A stretch of 64,000 nt of DNA, taken from NCBI RefSeq assembly GCF_030409605.1, contig NZ_JAUFQG010000006.1:930001-994000 (forward strand). Direction: 5' to 3'. Source of the stretch: Simiduia curdlanivorans (lineage in GTDB: Bacteria; Pseudomonadota; Gammaproteobacteria; Pseudomonadales; Cellvibrionaceae). A model generated the notes under the pieces. The model was not told the origin of the DNA, did no database searches, and saw only the letters and a program-made list of their open reading frames with translations. The position numbers and the translations under genes were made by a program. Below are positions 44,328-52,918 of the stretch, piece after piece; position 1 is the stretch's first letter; every line of letters begins with the position of its first letter.

Positions 44328-45017
44328 ATGCCACTACCAGAGCACCACTTCATCCATCGCGCCAACTGGCTTCGCGCCGCCGTGCTGGGTGCCAACGACG
44401 GCATCGTGTCAACGGCGAGCTTATTAATCGGCGTTGCCGCCGCAGGCGCTAATTCCCAAACCCTCGTGATAACGGGCATAGCCGCTACGGTGGCTGGCGC
44501 GCTTTCCATGGCGGCGGGGGAATATGTATCGGTGAGTTCGCAAGCCGACACCGAAAAAGCCGACCTCGCACGGGAAAAACTATCGTTGAAAGAACATCGC
44601 GACACAGAATTACTCGAACTCGCTGAAATCTACCAAGAGCGCGGCCTTGCCCCCGAGCTAGCTCAAACCGTAGCCGAACAATTGATGGCACACAATGCCT
44701 TAGAAGCACACGCGCGCGACGAGCTCGGCATCTCCCATATTACCGACACCAACCCCTTGCAAGCGGCTTGGTCATCGGCCCTCGCATTTAGCGCCGGCAG
44801 TGCACTGCCACTAGTAACGGTATGGGCCGCACCAAAAGAAGTGATGGTCTGGCTAGCCCTCGCGTCTCTCACCGCCTTGGCACTACTGGGTTGGTTGGCA
44901 GCAAAAAGTGGCGGTGCCAAGCCTTTGCGTGCAGTCACACGAGTCCTGTTCTGGGGTTGCTTTGCCATGGCTGCCACTGCTGCAATCGGGCAACTTTTTA
45001 ATATCAATCTTTCGTAA
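44328..45017 (+). CDS. VIT1/CCC1-family membrane protein
   Basis: 229 residues. Five membrane helices and a central helical cytoplasmic insert (about 70-145) with many Glu residues, as in CCC1/VIT1 iron and manganese transporters. The first-helix motif LRAAVLGANDGIVSTASLLIGVAAAGA and AGALSMAAGEYVSVSSQADTEKADL are diagnostic. It is probably an Fe/Mn exporter in the inner membrane. It lies just after the hairpin at 44265-44294. Confidence 0.92.
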   Translation: MPLPEHHFIHRANWLRAAVLGANDGIVSTASLLIGVAAAGANSQTLVITGIAATVAGALSMAAGEYVSVSSQADTEKADLAREKLSLKEHRDTELLELAEIYQERGLAPELAQTVAEQLMAHNALEAHARDELGISHITDTNPLQAAWSSALAFSAGSALPLVTVWAAPKEVMVWLALASLTALALLGWLAAKSGGAKPLRAVTRVLFWGCFAMAATAAIGQLFNINLS

Positions 45018-45044
45018 ACAACGACCTAATAAAAAGGACTCACC

Positions 45045-45359
45045 ATGTTAATCAGCAACATTGAAGTTATACCAGGCAAGCGCATCACCAAACACTTAGG
45101 TATGGTGCAAGGCAATACCGTGCGCGCCAAACACGCTGGCCGCGATATCATGGCGGGCTTGAAAAATATTTTTGGCGGCGAACTAAAAGGCTATACCGAA
45201 CTGCTCACCGAAGCCCGTGAAGAAGCCGTGTCGCGCATGGTGCAACAGGCTGAAGCGGTTGGTGCCAACGCCGTGATCAATGTTCGCTTCTCTACTTCCT
45301 CTGTTGCCGCCGGCGCCGCAGAATTATTTGCCTATGGTACTGCGGTATTTATGGAGTAA
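45045..45359 (+). CDS. UPF0145 (YbjQ-type) protein
   Basis: 104 residues. YbjQ family with motifs ISNIEVIPGKRITKHLGMVQGNTV, GGELKGYTELLTEAREEAVSRM and AEAVGANAVINVRF. The function is unknown; family members form pentameric rings. AAGGA lies 6 nt before the start. The next gene, a membrane-anchored paralogue, begins 3 bp after its stop. Confidence 0.93.
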   Translation: MLISNIEVIPGKRITKHLGMVQGNTVRAKHAGRDIMAGLKNIFGGELKGYTELLTEAREEAVSRMVQQAEAVGANAVINVRFSTSSVAAGAAELFAYGTAVFME

Positions 45360-45362
45360 ATC

Positions 45363-45812
45363 ATGGAACAACTTATTGTCTTTTTGTTGCTGCTATTGCT
45401 CGGGTATTTTTTTGGCCGCGCCGCAGAAAAAAAGCATTTTGCCTCTATCATCGAGCGGGAAGCGGAGCTGAAGCATGTTCTACTATTTAGCATGCGTCTA
45501 CCACCTGTCGGCTTTGGCCCATCCAGCACTCAGCTTGTAGGTGGCAACGTGGTTGTTTCCATCGACTATTTCAAACGTATCGCCGCCGCTTTGCGCAACC
45601 TATTGGGTGGCCGAGTCACCGCCTATGAATCACTGTTAGAGCGAGCTAGGCGCGAGGCCATTTTACGTATGAAACAACAGGCCCAAGACTTGGGCGCCAC
45701 CCAAGTCATCAACGTAAAACTTGAAACGGCATCTATCTACCAAGGCCAGCAACAACAAATTGGCTCGGTGGAAGTTTATGCCTATGGCACGGCGCTAGTA
45801 CCCAACGGCTAA
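45363..45812 (+). CDS. Membrane-anchored UPF0145 paralogue
   Basis: 149 residues. An N-terminal hydrophobic helix (IVFLLLLLLGYFFGRAA) is followed by a cytoplasmic linker (KKHFASIIEREAELK) and a UPF0145 domain (about residues 45-145; GGRVTAYESLLERARREAILRMKQQAQDLGA). It looks like a duplication of the upstream gene with an added anchor; together they may form a mixed oligomer at the membrane. It is co-transcribed with 45045-45359 and probably with the M48 gene 58 bp downstream. Confidence 0.85.
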   Translation: MEQLIVFLLLLLLGYFFGRAAEKKHFASIIEREAELKHVLLFSMRLPPVGFGPSSTQLVGGNVVVSIDYFKRIAAALRNLLGGRVTAYESLLERARREAILRMKQQAQDLGATQVINVKLETASIYQGQQQQIGSVEVYAYGTALVPNG

Positions 45813-45870
45813 TCACTCGCTGTCTGTGTTTAACCGCTTTTAGGATCAATACAATAGGGCCAAGACGATA

Positions 45871-46749
45871 ATGACCGAGTATTCCAACCCGCAAATACCC
45901 GAGGGTATCAACGTCAGTAGCGAGCATCCGTTAAAGGAATTTGCCGCTATGGTGCTGGGGGTTGGCTTGATTATATTGGTGATAATTTTACTGCTCGCCT
46001 ACGCCGCACAGTATGCTGTGCGCTACGTGCCATTTTCCGTCGAGCAAAACCTCACCAAAAATATTGAACAGTGGGATATCAATAAAGCCTTCGAGAGCGA
46101 TGCCCACACGTTGGATAAAACCCATAAGCAAGCCATGGAAAGCTATTTGCAATCATTGGCCGACCAACTCATTGCCAGCCGCAAGGCGCCCTACCCTGTG
46201 GTGGTTCATTACATCGACAGTGATCAAGTGAATGCCTTCGCCACACTCGGTGGGCACTTGTTTTTTACCCGAGCGCTGCTGGAAAAAATGCCCAATGAAA
46301 ATACCTTAGCCATGGTAATGGCGCACGAAATTGCCCACGTATCCCACCGGGACCCAATGGTAGCGCTCGGCAGGGGCTTAACGCTCGCCATCGCCGCCGC
46401 CAGTATCTTGGGTGCAGGTGATGGTGTGTTAGCGCAAAACTTAGTTGGCCAAGTCAATCTCTTAACGCAGTTAAACTTTAGCCGCAGCGCTGAAATGGAT
46501 GCCGACCAAGAAGCACTGCACACCTTAATGGCTCACTACGGCCACCTCTATGGTGCAGACACACTCTTCAAACTATTGCGAGAATCGCGCGACGGCGAGG
46601 AACCCTTCGAGTGGTTTAGCACCCACCCCTTGACAGAAGACAGATTGTTGGCCATTAAGCAATTTTCCGCGCAACACCTATCCTCGCAAAAAAATCCCAA
46701 ACCCACACCGCTACCGATATTGGTTAGGGAATTAAACGCAACCAAATAA
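45871..46749 (+). CDS. Membrane-anchored M48-family metalloprotease
   Basis: 292 residues. One N-terminal helix (VLGVGLIILVIILLLAYAAQ) and an extracytoplasmic or cytoplasmic catalytic domain with the zinc motif HEIAHVSHRD (about residue 152) and the third ligand region SAEMDADQEAL, as in M48 (HtpX/BepA-like) peptidases. A role in membrane or envelope protein quality control is likely. The UPF0145 pair precedes it and the dbpA gene converges 20 bp downstream. Confidence 0.9.
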   Translation: MTEYSNPQIPEGINVSSEHPLKEFAAMVLGVGLIILVIILLLAYAAQYAVRYVPFSVEQNLTKNIEQWDINKAFESDAHTLDKTHKQAMESYLQSLADQLIASRKAPYPVVVHYIDSDQVNAFATLGGHLFFTRALLEKMPNENTLAMVMAHEIAHVSHRDPMVALGRGLTLAIAAASILGAGDGVLAQNLVGQVNLLTQLNFSRSAEMDADQEALHTLMAHYGHLYGADTLFKLLRESRDGEEPFEWFSTHPLTEDRLLAIKQFSAQHLSSQKNPKPTPLPILVRELNATK

Positions 46750-46768
46750 ATACCTTCAAACCTACGAC

Positions 46769-48160
46769 TTACACTTTAATACGGCGCACGCGAAACGAAC
46801 GGCCTTTCAGCTTACCTTGCTCCAACTGAGTCAAGGCTTTTTTCCACTCATTGCGCGCCACGGCTACGTAAGCCCATTGATCATAGACTTGAATTTTACC
46901 AATATCTTCAAACGCCAGTTGATCATTGCGGGTGAGCGCGCCAACAATATCGCCGGGGCGCAGCTTTTGCTTCTTGCCACCGTCAATTTGCAACGTCACC
47001 ATTGCCGGTTCCGGCAGATAGGCGCGCCTAGCCTCGGGCAGAGTTTCAATCGCCGGCAATTCGCCCACCAGTTCCGCGATTTTCTCCAATTTAAAATCTT
47101 CTCTATCGCTTAACAAACTAACGGCAACACCACTGGCACCGGCACGGCCCGTGCGACCGATGCGATGCACATGCACTTCGCTATCGCGCGACAAATGGTA
47201 GTTGATGACCAAATCCAAGGCTTCGATATCTAACCCGCGCGCCGCCACATCAGTCGCCACCAATACACTCGCACTCTTATTAGAAAAACACACCAATACT
47301 TGGTCGCGCTGCTTTTGCTCGAGATCGCCATGAATGGCAAGCGCCTGCATACCTTCATTGCGCAAATACTCGGCAATTTCCTCCGTTTCGCGTTTGGTAT
47401 TGCAAAACACCACGGCCGATTCCGGGCCAAAATGTAAAATCACCTGCGCCACCGCCGCCAAGCGCTGATCGTTATGAGCAACGCGATAAAAATGCTGCTT
47501 AATGCTCGAGGCTTCATGCTTAGCCTCCACTTTAACCAGCAAAGGGCTTTGCATCACCCGCGCGGTCAAGGCTTCGATAGCATCGGGAAAGGTGGCTGAA
47601 AACAACAGTGTTTGGCGCGCGCGCGGCACCTGCTCGACGATAGCATCTAGGCTGGCTTGAAAGCCCATGTCCAGCATGCGATCGGCTTCATCGAGCACCA
47701 AGGTGTCCACATGCTCCAATACCAGAGTGCCCTTGCGCACATGCTCCTCAATACGCCCTGGTGTACCCACAATAATATGAGCGCCGTGCTCCAATGAACC
47801 CAATTGCGGGCCAAAGGGCATGCCGCCACAGAGGGTCAGAATTTTAATGTTGTGAATGGCCCGCGCGAGTTTTCTCAGTTCGCGCGCCACTTGATCGGCT
47901 AACTCGCGAGTTGGGCACATCACCAAGGTTTGTACGCGAAAACGCTCTACCTGCAATTTATGCAACACGCCCAAGCCGAAGGCGGCGGTCTTACCTGAAC
48001 CGGTTTTCGCTTGGGCGATGACATCTCGGCCCTCAATAATGGGCGGCAGCGCCGCCGCCTGAATCTCGGTCAGCTGGCTATAGCCTATATCGGCTAAATT
48101 ACTTAGCAATGCGGGCGCTAAAGGTAGTGAATCAAATGACAAAGATGGTGCGTTAGACAA
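46769..48160 (-). CDS. dbpA: ATP-dependent RNA helicase DbpA
   Basis: 463 residues. DEAD-box core: AKTGSGKTAAFGL (motif I), PTRELADQV (Ia), VLDEADRMLDMGF (II), SATFPD (III), RGLDIEALDLVINY (V) and HRIGRTGRAG (VI). The C-terminal RNA-binding domain (KKQKLRPGDIVGALTRNDQLAFEDIGKIQVYDQWAYV) targets 23S rRNA hairpin 92 in the characterised family, so it acts in large-subunit assembly. The start is TTG 48160 with a G-rich SD inside a long hairpin (48165-48224). Confidence 0.95.
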   Translation of the reverse strand: MSNAPSLSFDSLPLAPALLSNLADIGYSQLTEIQAAALPPIIEGRDVIAQAKTGSGKTAAFGLGVLHKLQVERFRVQTLVMCPTRELADQVARELRKLARAIHNIKILTLCGGMPFGPQLGSLEHGAHIIVGTPGRIEEHVRKGTLVLEHVDTLVLDEADRMLDMGFQASLDAIVEQVPRARQTLLFSATFPDAIEALTARVMQSPLLVKVEAKHEASSIKQHFYRVAHNDQRLAAVAQVILHFGPESAVVFCNTKRETEEIAEYLRNEGMQALAIHGDLEQKQRDQVLVCFSNKSASVLVATDVAARGLDIEALDLVINYHLSRDSEVHVHRIGRTGRAGASGVAVSLLSDREDFKLEKIAELVGELPAIETLPEARRAYLPEPAMVTLQIDGGKKQKLRPGDIVGALTRNDQLAFEDIGKIQVYDQWAYVAVARNEWKKALTQLEQGKLKGRSFRVRRIKV

Positions 48161-48164
48161 AAGA

Positions 48165-48224
48165 TGCCCCCGAGGACTGTAGATAGCTGACGCACTATTC
48201 TACAGGAAATTCCCCGGGGGCATG
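48165..48224 (-). promoter_or_regulatory. Structured dbpA leader or terminator of the sugar-porter operon
   Basis: The outer arms ATGCCCCCG and CGGGGGCAT pair perfectly over 9 bp across 42 nt. Within the loop a second stem (CTGTAG with CTACAG plus an ATAG/CTAT extension) is predicted. The GGGGG of the inner arm is the only SD-like stretch before the TTG start, so the hairpin could hide it. A following CTTTTG also allows it to be the terminator of the upstream MFS operon. Confidence 0.6.
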
Positions 48225-48282
48225 AGCAACAGCTGCTTTCTAGCGCAGATGAGGGCAAATCATCTGTTAACACTGGCAGGAA

Positions 48283-49767
48283 CTAAGGTTTTGGCAGCCA
48301 TAGAGTCGCCATTTGCTCGAGGCTTCGGCCCTTGGTCTCGGGCACCCAACGCCAAACAAATAGCAGACTCAATAGGCAGAAAAACGCAAACAGTAAGTAG
48401 GGTAAAGCGCCACTGAAGACAGTGCTATTGACGGCGTGCTCGTTTATTAAGGGGAAACTGTGGGCGACAAAGGCATTAAATAACCATTGCGCCGCCACGG
48501 CGATAGACAAACACTGTGCCCGCACAGCATTGGGAAATATCTCCGACAGCATCACCCATACCACTGGGCCCATAGATACAGCAAAGGCACCAATAAAGGT
48601 CAATACACCCACCAGTGACATAACGCCCACTCGCTCAGCCATCAAGGTCGCCGCCAATAGCAATAAACCTAACATCATGCCAAGTGCGCCCAACATCAAC
48701 AGCGGTTTCCGGCCCAAGCGATCAACGGTAAAAATGGCAACAAAGGTGAAAATTAAATTTACCCCTCCCAGCCACAACTGTTGCTTCAACGCATCTTCAG
48801 CGCCATAGCCCAATGCATTGCTAAAGATTTCAGCGCCGTAATATAAAATGGCATTGATGCCTGTCACTTGCTGAAAGATGGACAGGAGCACACCCACAAT
48901 CAAGGCATAGCGCAGAGGACCCTTGTGCCAACACAAGCTGAAGAGTTGGCGCCAACTTAGCGCCACTGACTTGGCCACATCGGCTTCAATCGCTAAAAGT
49001 TCTCGCGCCGCGAGCACCTCGTTGCCACAGAGTTTGTGCAAACCGTCTTTTGCCGCTGTCCGGCGCCCCGCCATCACCAACCAACGGGGGCTTTCCGGTA
49101 CCGAAAACAACAACAGAAAAAACGCTGCCGCTATAGGAAGCTCAGACCACAACATCCAGCGCCAACCGCTATCAATATTGTAGCGATGAAGTGTTTCAAG
49201 CTGCTGCACACTGAGATCGGCCGTTTGCCCGCCGCCAATAAAATAGCTAGCCAAAAAAACCACAAAAAAGCCAATCACCACAGCCAATTGGTATAAAGAC
49301 ACCATGCGACCACGCAAATGCGCCGGCGATATTTCGGCGATATACATGGGCGCCGCCATCGAGGCCATGCCAACACCCAATCCACCTACCCAGCGAAACA
49401 GCGCGAGCGCCGTTAAACTATCGGCAGCGCCAGAACCGTAGGCCGAAATAACAAACAACAGCGCCGAGGCCAACAAAGTTAGTTTTCGCCCCCATTGCTT
49501 AGTGCAGAAACCAGCCGCCAATGCTCCCACTAGGCAACCGTAGAGCGCACTGCCCACCGCCCAGCCCTGCTCAGCCGGCGTAAACCTAAAATACTCGGTA
49601 AAGTACATTTGGCTACCGCTAATCACGCCCGTGTCGTAACCGAATAACAAGCCGGCTAAAGCGACAACCAACGTATTTTTAATCAATTGCCCCATGGGCA
49701 TAGGCAGCGCTGCAGACCCGACATCGGGCATTGGCGACGACACTATCGGCGTTGAAAAATCGGACAT
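48283..49767 (-). CDS. MFS sugar porter (sugar/proton symporter family)
   Basis: 494 residues, twelve helices. Sugar-porter signatures GLLFGYDTGVISGSQMYF, RWVGGLGVGMASMAAPMYIAEISPAHLRGRMVSLYQL, PESPRWLV, IFQQVTGINAILYYGAEIF, FTVDRLGRKPLLMLG and PETKGRSLE are all seen. It should import a mono- or disaccharide across the inner membrane. It is the last gene of a co-oriented group: TonB receptor, halogenase-like, SapC, DUF6445-like and this porter. It lies 6 bp after the DUF6445-like gene. Confidence 0.93.
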   Translation of the reverse strand: MSDFSTPIVSSPMPDVGSAALPMPMGQLIKNTLVVALAGLLFGYDTGVISGSQMYFTEYFRFTPAEQGWAVGSALYGCLVGALAAGFCTKQWGRKLTLLASALLFVISAYGSGAADSLTALALFRWVGGLGVGMASMAAPMYIAEISPAHLRGRMVSLYQLAVVIGFFVVFLASYFIGGGQTADLSVQQLETLHRYNIDSGWRWMLWSELPIAAAFFLLLFSVPESPRWLVMAGRRTAAKDGLHKLCGNEVLAARELLAIEADVAKSVALSWRQLFSLCWHKGPLRYALIVGVLLSIFQQVTGINAILYYGAEIFSNALGYGAEDALKQQLWLGGVNLIFTFVAIFTVDRLGRKPLLMLGALGMMLGLLLLAATLMAERVGVMSLVGVLTFIGAFAVSMGPVVWVMLSEIFPNAVRAQCLSIAVAAQWLFNAFVAHSFPLINEHAVNSTVFSGALPYLLFAFFCLLSLLFVWRWVPETKGRSLEQMATLWLPKP

Positions 49768-49773
49768 AAAACC

Positions 49774-50532
49774 TTAAACCTCGTTACAGAGAATGAGCAT
49801 ATTGGCCGTCAGTCGGCCACCGTTGGCACACAGTGAATAATCCACCGCGTTATTCAAAACCCCCGAGTGCAAACAATTGCTGGGGTAAATAACGGCGCGA
49901 TTAAATGCCGGCTCGACATAGTTCGTAGGCGCGAACAGTGCATTTTCACGGCCCATATAGCGACCTAAAATTTCCCGATGAGCCATAGCTTCGGCCTTAA
50001 GCTTGGGCGCGTACTCGGCCAACCTTGGCCGCGTGATTCGTTCGAAACCGGTACTGATATGGCGATAAAAACCTGTTCCGCCTAAATCGCCGTTAAACAA
50101 ATACAACACCAGCGCTAATTGATCGCTACGAACATCATCAAAATGCGGTAAAGATTGAATCGGCCGCAAGTGTTCTCTTTTTACATCGGCAAGCGACAAA
50201 TTGGCGACCAACGGTTCAAACTGAACGTCGCGGCCCCGTGCAAAACCATTGCACAGCAGGGGCGCAAGCTGTTGCAATAAGACCAGTCCAAAAGATTCTG
50301 GTAGTGGGCAGCGACGACCAGGGTAAAAACTTCCACTCTCTTTTTTGAATACCGGGTGCAAGGTTTCAATCTGGTGCTCGACATTTCGTTTAGTTAACGC
50401 CGCAAACTCAACTAAGCTACCCGGGTCAGCCAAACAATCGTCAATCACCATAACCGGAGTAAGTTCCCGACCAACAGCCGTGCACTTGGCACGAAGGCTC
50501 GCATTCAAGACTGGCGCTGCGCTGTCGAACAC
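49774..50532 (-). CDS. DUF6445-like putative 2OG-Fe(II) oxygenase
   Basis: 252 residues. Motifs PHFDD (HxD), a distal CLHSG histidine and GRLTANML arginine form the facial triad and 2OG anchor of iron-dependent dioxygenases of the jelly-roll type, matching the DUF6445 family. It starts at GTG 50532, overlapping the SapC stop by one base (TAGTG), so it is coupled. The substrate is unknown. Position between SapC and the sugar porter suggests a modification step linked to the TonB locus. Confidence 0.78.
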   Translation of the reverse strand: MFDSAAPVLNASLRAKCTAVGRELTPVMVIDDCLADPGSLVEFAALTKRNVEHQIETLHPVFKKESGSFYPGRRCPLPESFGLVLLQQLAPLLCNGFARGRDVQFEPLVANLSLADVKREHLRPIQSLPHFDDVRSDQLALVLYLFNGDLGGTGFYRHISTGFERITRPRLAEYAPKLKAEAMAHREILGRYMGRENALFAPTNYVEPAFNRAVIYPSNCLHSGVLNNAVDYSLCANGGRLTANMLILCNEV

Positions 50533-51242
50533 TAAGCGACCTCAGCAGATTGCAGCTGTTGTTTGCGCTGCACCAAGGCATAAATCTGGCCGTGAGAGGC
50601 TAACAGTGTGTAAATTAACGATAAATCCCCTGCCCGCTGAAGTGCCATCAATTGTTCGCTGGCAAGCTGATTTAATTTCCGTTCATCAATACCGTACAAG
50701 CCAGAAAGCTTGTACGGTTTATTTTCCGCATCCGCAATCTCGAGCTGTAAAGGCGAAAGCAAAGCGAGTGCCTCAAGCCGCTGCAAAAACCCTCGGGTTA
50801 ACGCCTCGCCATTAACCAATTCGGCCAGGGCAGACTTTGCTTGACCGAGGCATTGGCTATCACGCCCCTGATTAAACAGTAACTCACCTTTTTCGGTACC
50901 CAGCGCTTGATGATCGGCATTAAAACAAACCAACCAATTGTCATCCTCTTGTCCAACATGAAAAGGTTGTCGACGAATATTTGCAGGCCAATACAAGCCT
51001 TGCCATTGCGCATCATTTAAAAAGAGATTTTCGCCCCTACCCAAGCCCATGAGCACACTACAACCAAAGTGGCCAGTATCAGCTTGCTTGACAATAACAA
51101 TGGGAAAATGAACCACTAACTTTAAAAACTCGCTAACCACAACGGGTACCAGCGGTTGATTTTTCATCGCCAATGCAGCTTTACTCAAATCAAGCCTTAA
51201 CTGTTGATGTTTTTTATCATCCAATACGGTGAATGTTGTCAT
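50532..51242 (-). CDS. SapC-family protein
   Basis: 236 residues, soluble. Family features: VPVVVSEFLKLVVHFPIVIVK, VLMGLGRGENLFLNDAQWQGLYWPANIRRQPF and LYGIDERKLNQLASEQLMALQRAGDLSLIYTLLASHGQI. The biochemical role of SapC is unknown; it recurs beside TonB receptors and tryptophan-halogenase-like genes in polysaccharide users. It is coupled by one base overlap with the DUF6445-like gene and 63 bp after the halogenase-like gene. Confidence 0.9.
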   Translation of the reverse strand: MTTFTVLDDKKHQQLRLDLSKAALAMKNQPLVPVVVSEFLKLVVHFPIVIVKQADTGHFGCSVLMGLGRGENLFLNDAQWQGLYWPANIRRQPFHVGQEDDNWLVCFNADHQALGTEKGELLFNQGRDSQCLGQAKSALAELVNGEALTRGFLQRLEALALLSPLQLEIADAENKPYKLSGLYGIDERKLNQLASEQLMALQRAGDLSLIYTLLASHGQIYALVQRKQQLQSAEVA

Positions 51243-51305
51243 AATTTACTCGCTTATCTATCATTTTATTATTGAGCTATTTAATCTGTTTACCACGGAA
51301 AATGT

Positions 51306-52850
51306 CTAAACGGCAGCGAGGCCATACATTTTTATTTTCTCAATCAAGTCTCTATGTTTGGGTAGTAGCTGGATGGCTTTTTGGGTCGCGCGCTGGTTCT
51401 GCGCCATCATTTGGCGTGCAAGATCCAACGTGTTAGACGCTAAATGTTGTTGATCCAGCGCACCAACAAAGCCCATGCCATACAACACGTATTGATAACT
51501 GGCAGCCGGAAACACTTCATTGTTACTGTCGAAATCATAGTTTCCAGGCGCACGGTGTCGCCACAACAGTATCAGCTCCTTTAAACGCTCTGGAATAGTT
51601 TCTGGCGCCCTGTTATCAAGCCAAAAGGCGCTATCGGTACGTCGGCTCAGCATATAATGCAACTTCAAAAAATCGATCACGCGATCCCAGCGGTATTTGA
51701 AGGTGCTATTGAAACGCTTGGCGACAATATCAACCGCTTGGCGATCGTGCGGCAGCTGTTCAGCGAGCATCGTTGCCGACAACTCTACCAACACTAAGGC
51801 CGACGCCTCCAAGGGCTCGAGAAAACCGGCCGCCAAACCCACAGCAACGCAATTGTTCTGCCAAAACACCTCGCGGTGGCCGCAGGCAATGGGAATGTGT
51901 TTGACATTGAGATTACTGCTACCCAGATATTGGCTCAGGGCATCTTCCGCCGATTGTTTACTGGTGTGACGGCTCGAATAAACATGACCCACACCACGTC
52001 GCGTTTGCAAACCGATATCCCAAATCCAGCCGGCTTTCTGCGCGGTGGAAATGGTATGACTGGCGATTGGGGCATCGATATTGTCATAGGGCGATTGCAC
52101 TGCCAGCGCTTGATCGATGAAAAGCACGTCGCTGTGATCGATAAAAGGCACCTTGAAATGCTTACCTAACAAGAGTGACGAGAAACCCGTACAGTCCACA
52201 AAAAGGTCGCCAGCAAGCACAGCTTTATCGGTAATAAGGCTTTCAATATCACCGTTCTGCGCACTGTTCACACCCACAACATTTTCGAGTAAATGCGTCA
52301 CACCCAACTTTTCGGTGACATGTTGACGTAGAAATTCGGAAAACTTACCTGCATCCAGGTGATAGGCATAATTGGCAATCGAACCGAACTCCGCCGTGCT
52401 AATTAATTTTGGCCCAAGGCCCTGTTCACACACCTGCTCTTGAAAACATACGCTATTGGAAAAAGATCGCTGAGGATCTATGGCTCGCCAACCGGCGGCA
52501 ATATCCACTTTATCAAAACCCTGGGGCAGCATGAGAGGGTGATAATAATAATCATCAGGCGTGCCTGTTAGCCATTGACAGAACTTTGCACCTTGTTTAA
52601 AGGTGGCATCACAATGGCGAATAAAATCAGTTTCTGAAATACCTAGTTTCATGAGTGTCGAGCGCAGCGTCGGCCAAGTACCCTCACCCACGCCGATAGG
52701 CTTTATATCTGGCGACTCCACCAAGGTAACCTTGATCTGCCGACCAGCACCCTGGGGATATTGCGCAGCGATGCGCCCCGCGGTTAGCCAACCAGCCGTT
52801 CCGCCGCCAACGATGACCACATGATGAATAGTATTATGCTGCTGTTGCAT
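51306..52850 (-). CDS. Tryptophan-halogenase-like FAD-dependent enzyme
   Basis: 514 residues. The FAD-binding motif GGGTAGWLTA (about 15-24), GVGEGTWPTL, the region FKQGAKFCQW with the active-site lysine position, and GWIWDIGLQTR (the WxWxI motif of flavin halogenases) are all seen, with EPLEASA in the FAD-contact loop. These residues suggest halogenation or a related hydroxylation reaction, but proteins of this group next to TonB receptors have no proven substrate. It sits 68 bp after the TonB receptor, with a terminator between them, then SapC. Confidence 0.88.
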   Translation of the reverse strand: MQQQHNTIHHVVIVGGGTAGWLTAGRIAAQYPQGAGRQIKVTLVESPDIKPIGVGEGTWPTLRSTLMKLGISETDFIRHCDATFKQGAKFCQWLTGTPDDYYYHPLMLPQGFDKVDIAAGWRAIDPQRSFSNSVCFQEQVCEQGLGPKLISTAEFGSIANYAYHLDAGKFSEFLRQHVTEKLGVTHLLENVVGVNSAQNGDIESLITDKAVLAGDLFVDCTGFSSLLLGKHFKVPFIDHSDVLFIDQALAVQSPYDNIDAPIASHTISTAQKAGWIWDIGLQTRRGVGHVYSSRHTSKQSAEDALSQYLGSSNLNVKHIPIACGHREVFWQNNCVAVGLAAGFLEPLEASALVLVELSATMLAEQLPHDRQAVDIVAKRFNSTFKYRWDRVIDFLKLHYMLSRRTDSAFWLDNRAPETIPERLKELILLWRHRAPGNYDFDSNNEVFPAASYQYVLYGMGFVGALDQQHLASNTLDLARQMMAQNQRATQKAIQLLPKHRDLIEKIKMYGLAAV

Positions 52851-52867
52851 GACTAGCTTCCTGAAAC

Positions 52868-52893
52868 GAAAAAGGGGTCACCCTAGGTGACCC
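52868..52893 (-). terminator. Terminator or attenuator between TonB receptor and halogenase-like gene
   Basis: Perfect 8-bp stem GGGTCACC (52875-52882) with GGTGACCC (52886-52893) and five T in the minus direction. It would reduce read-through from the receptor into the halogenase-like operon, so the receptor can be made in excess. Confidence 0.85.
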
Positions 52894-52918
52894 AAAAGCG
52901 AGAGGACATCACATCAGG

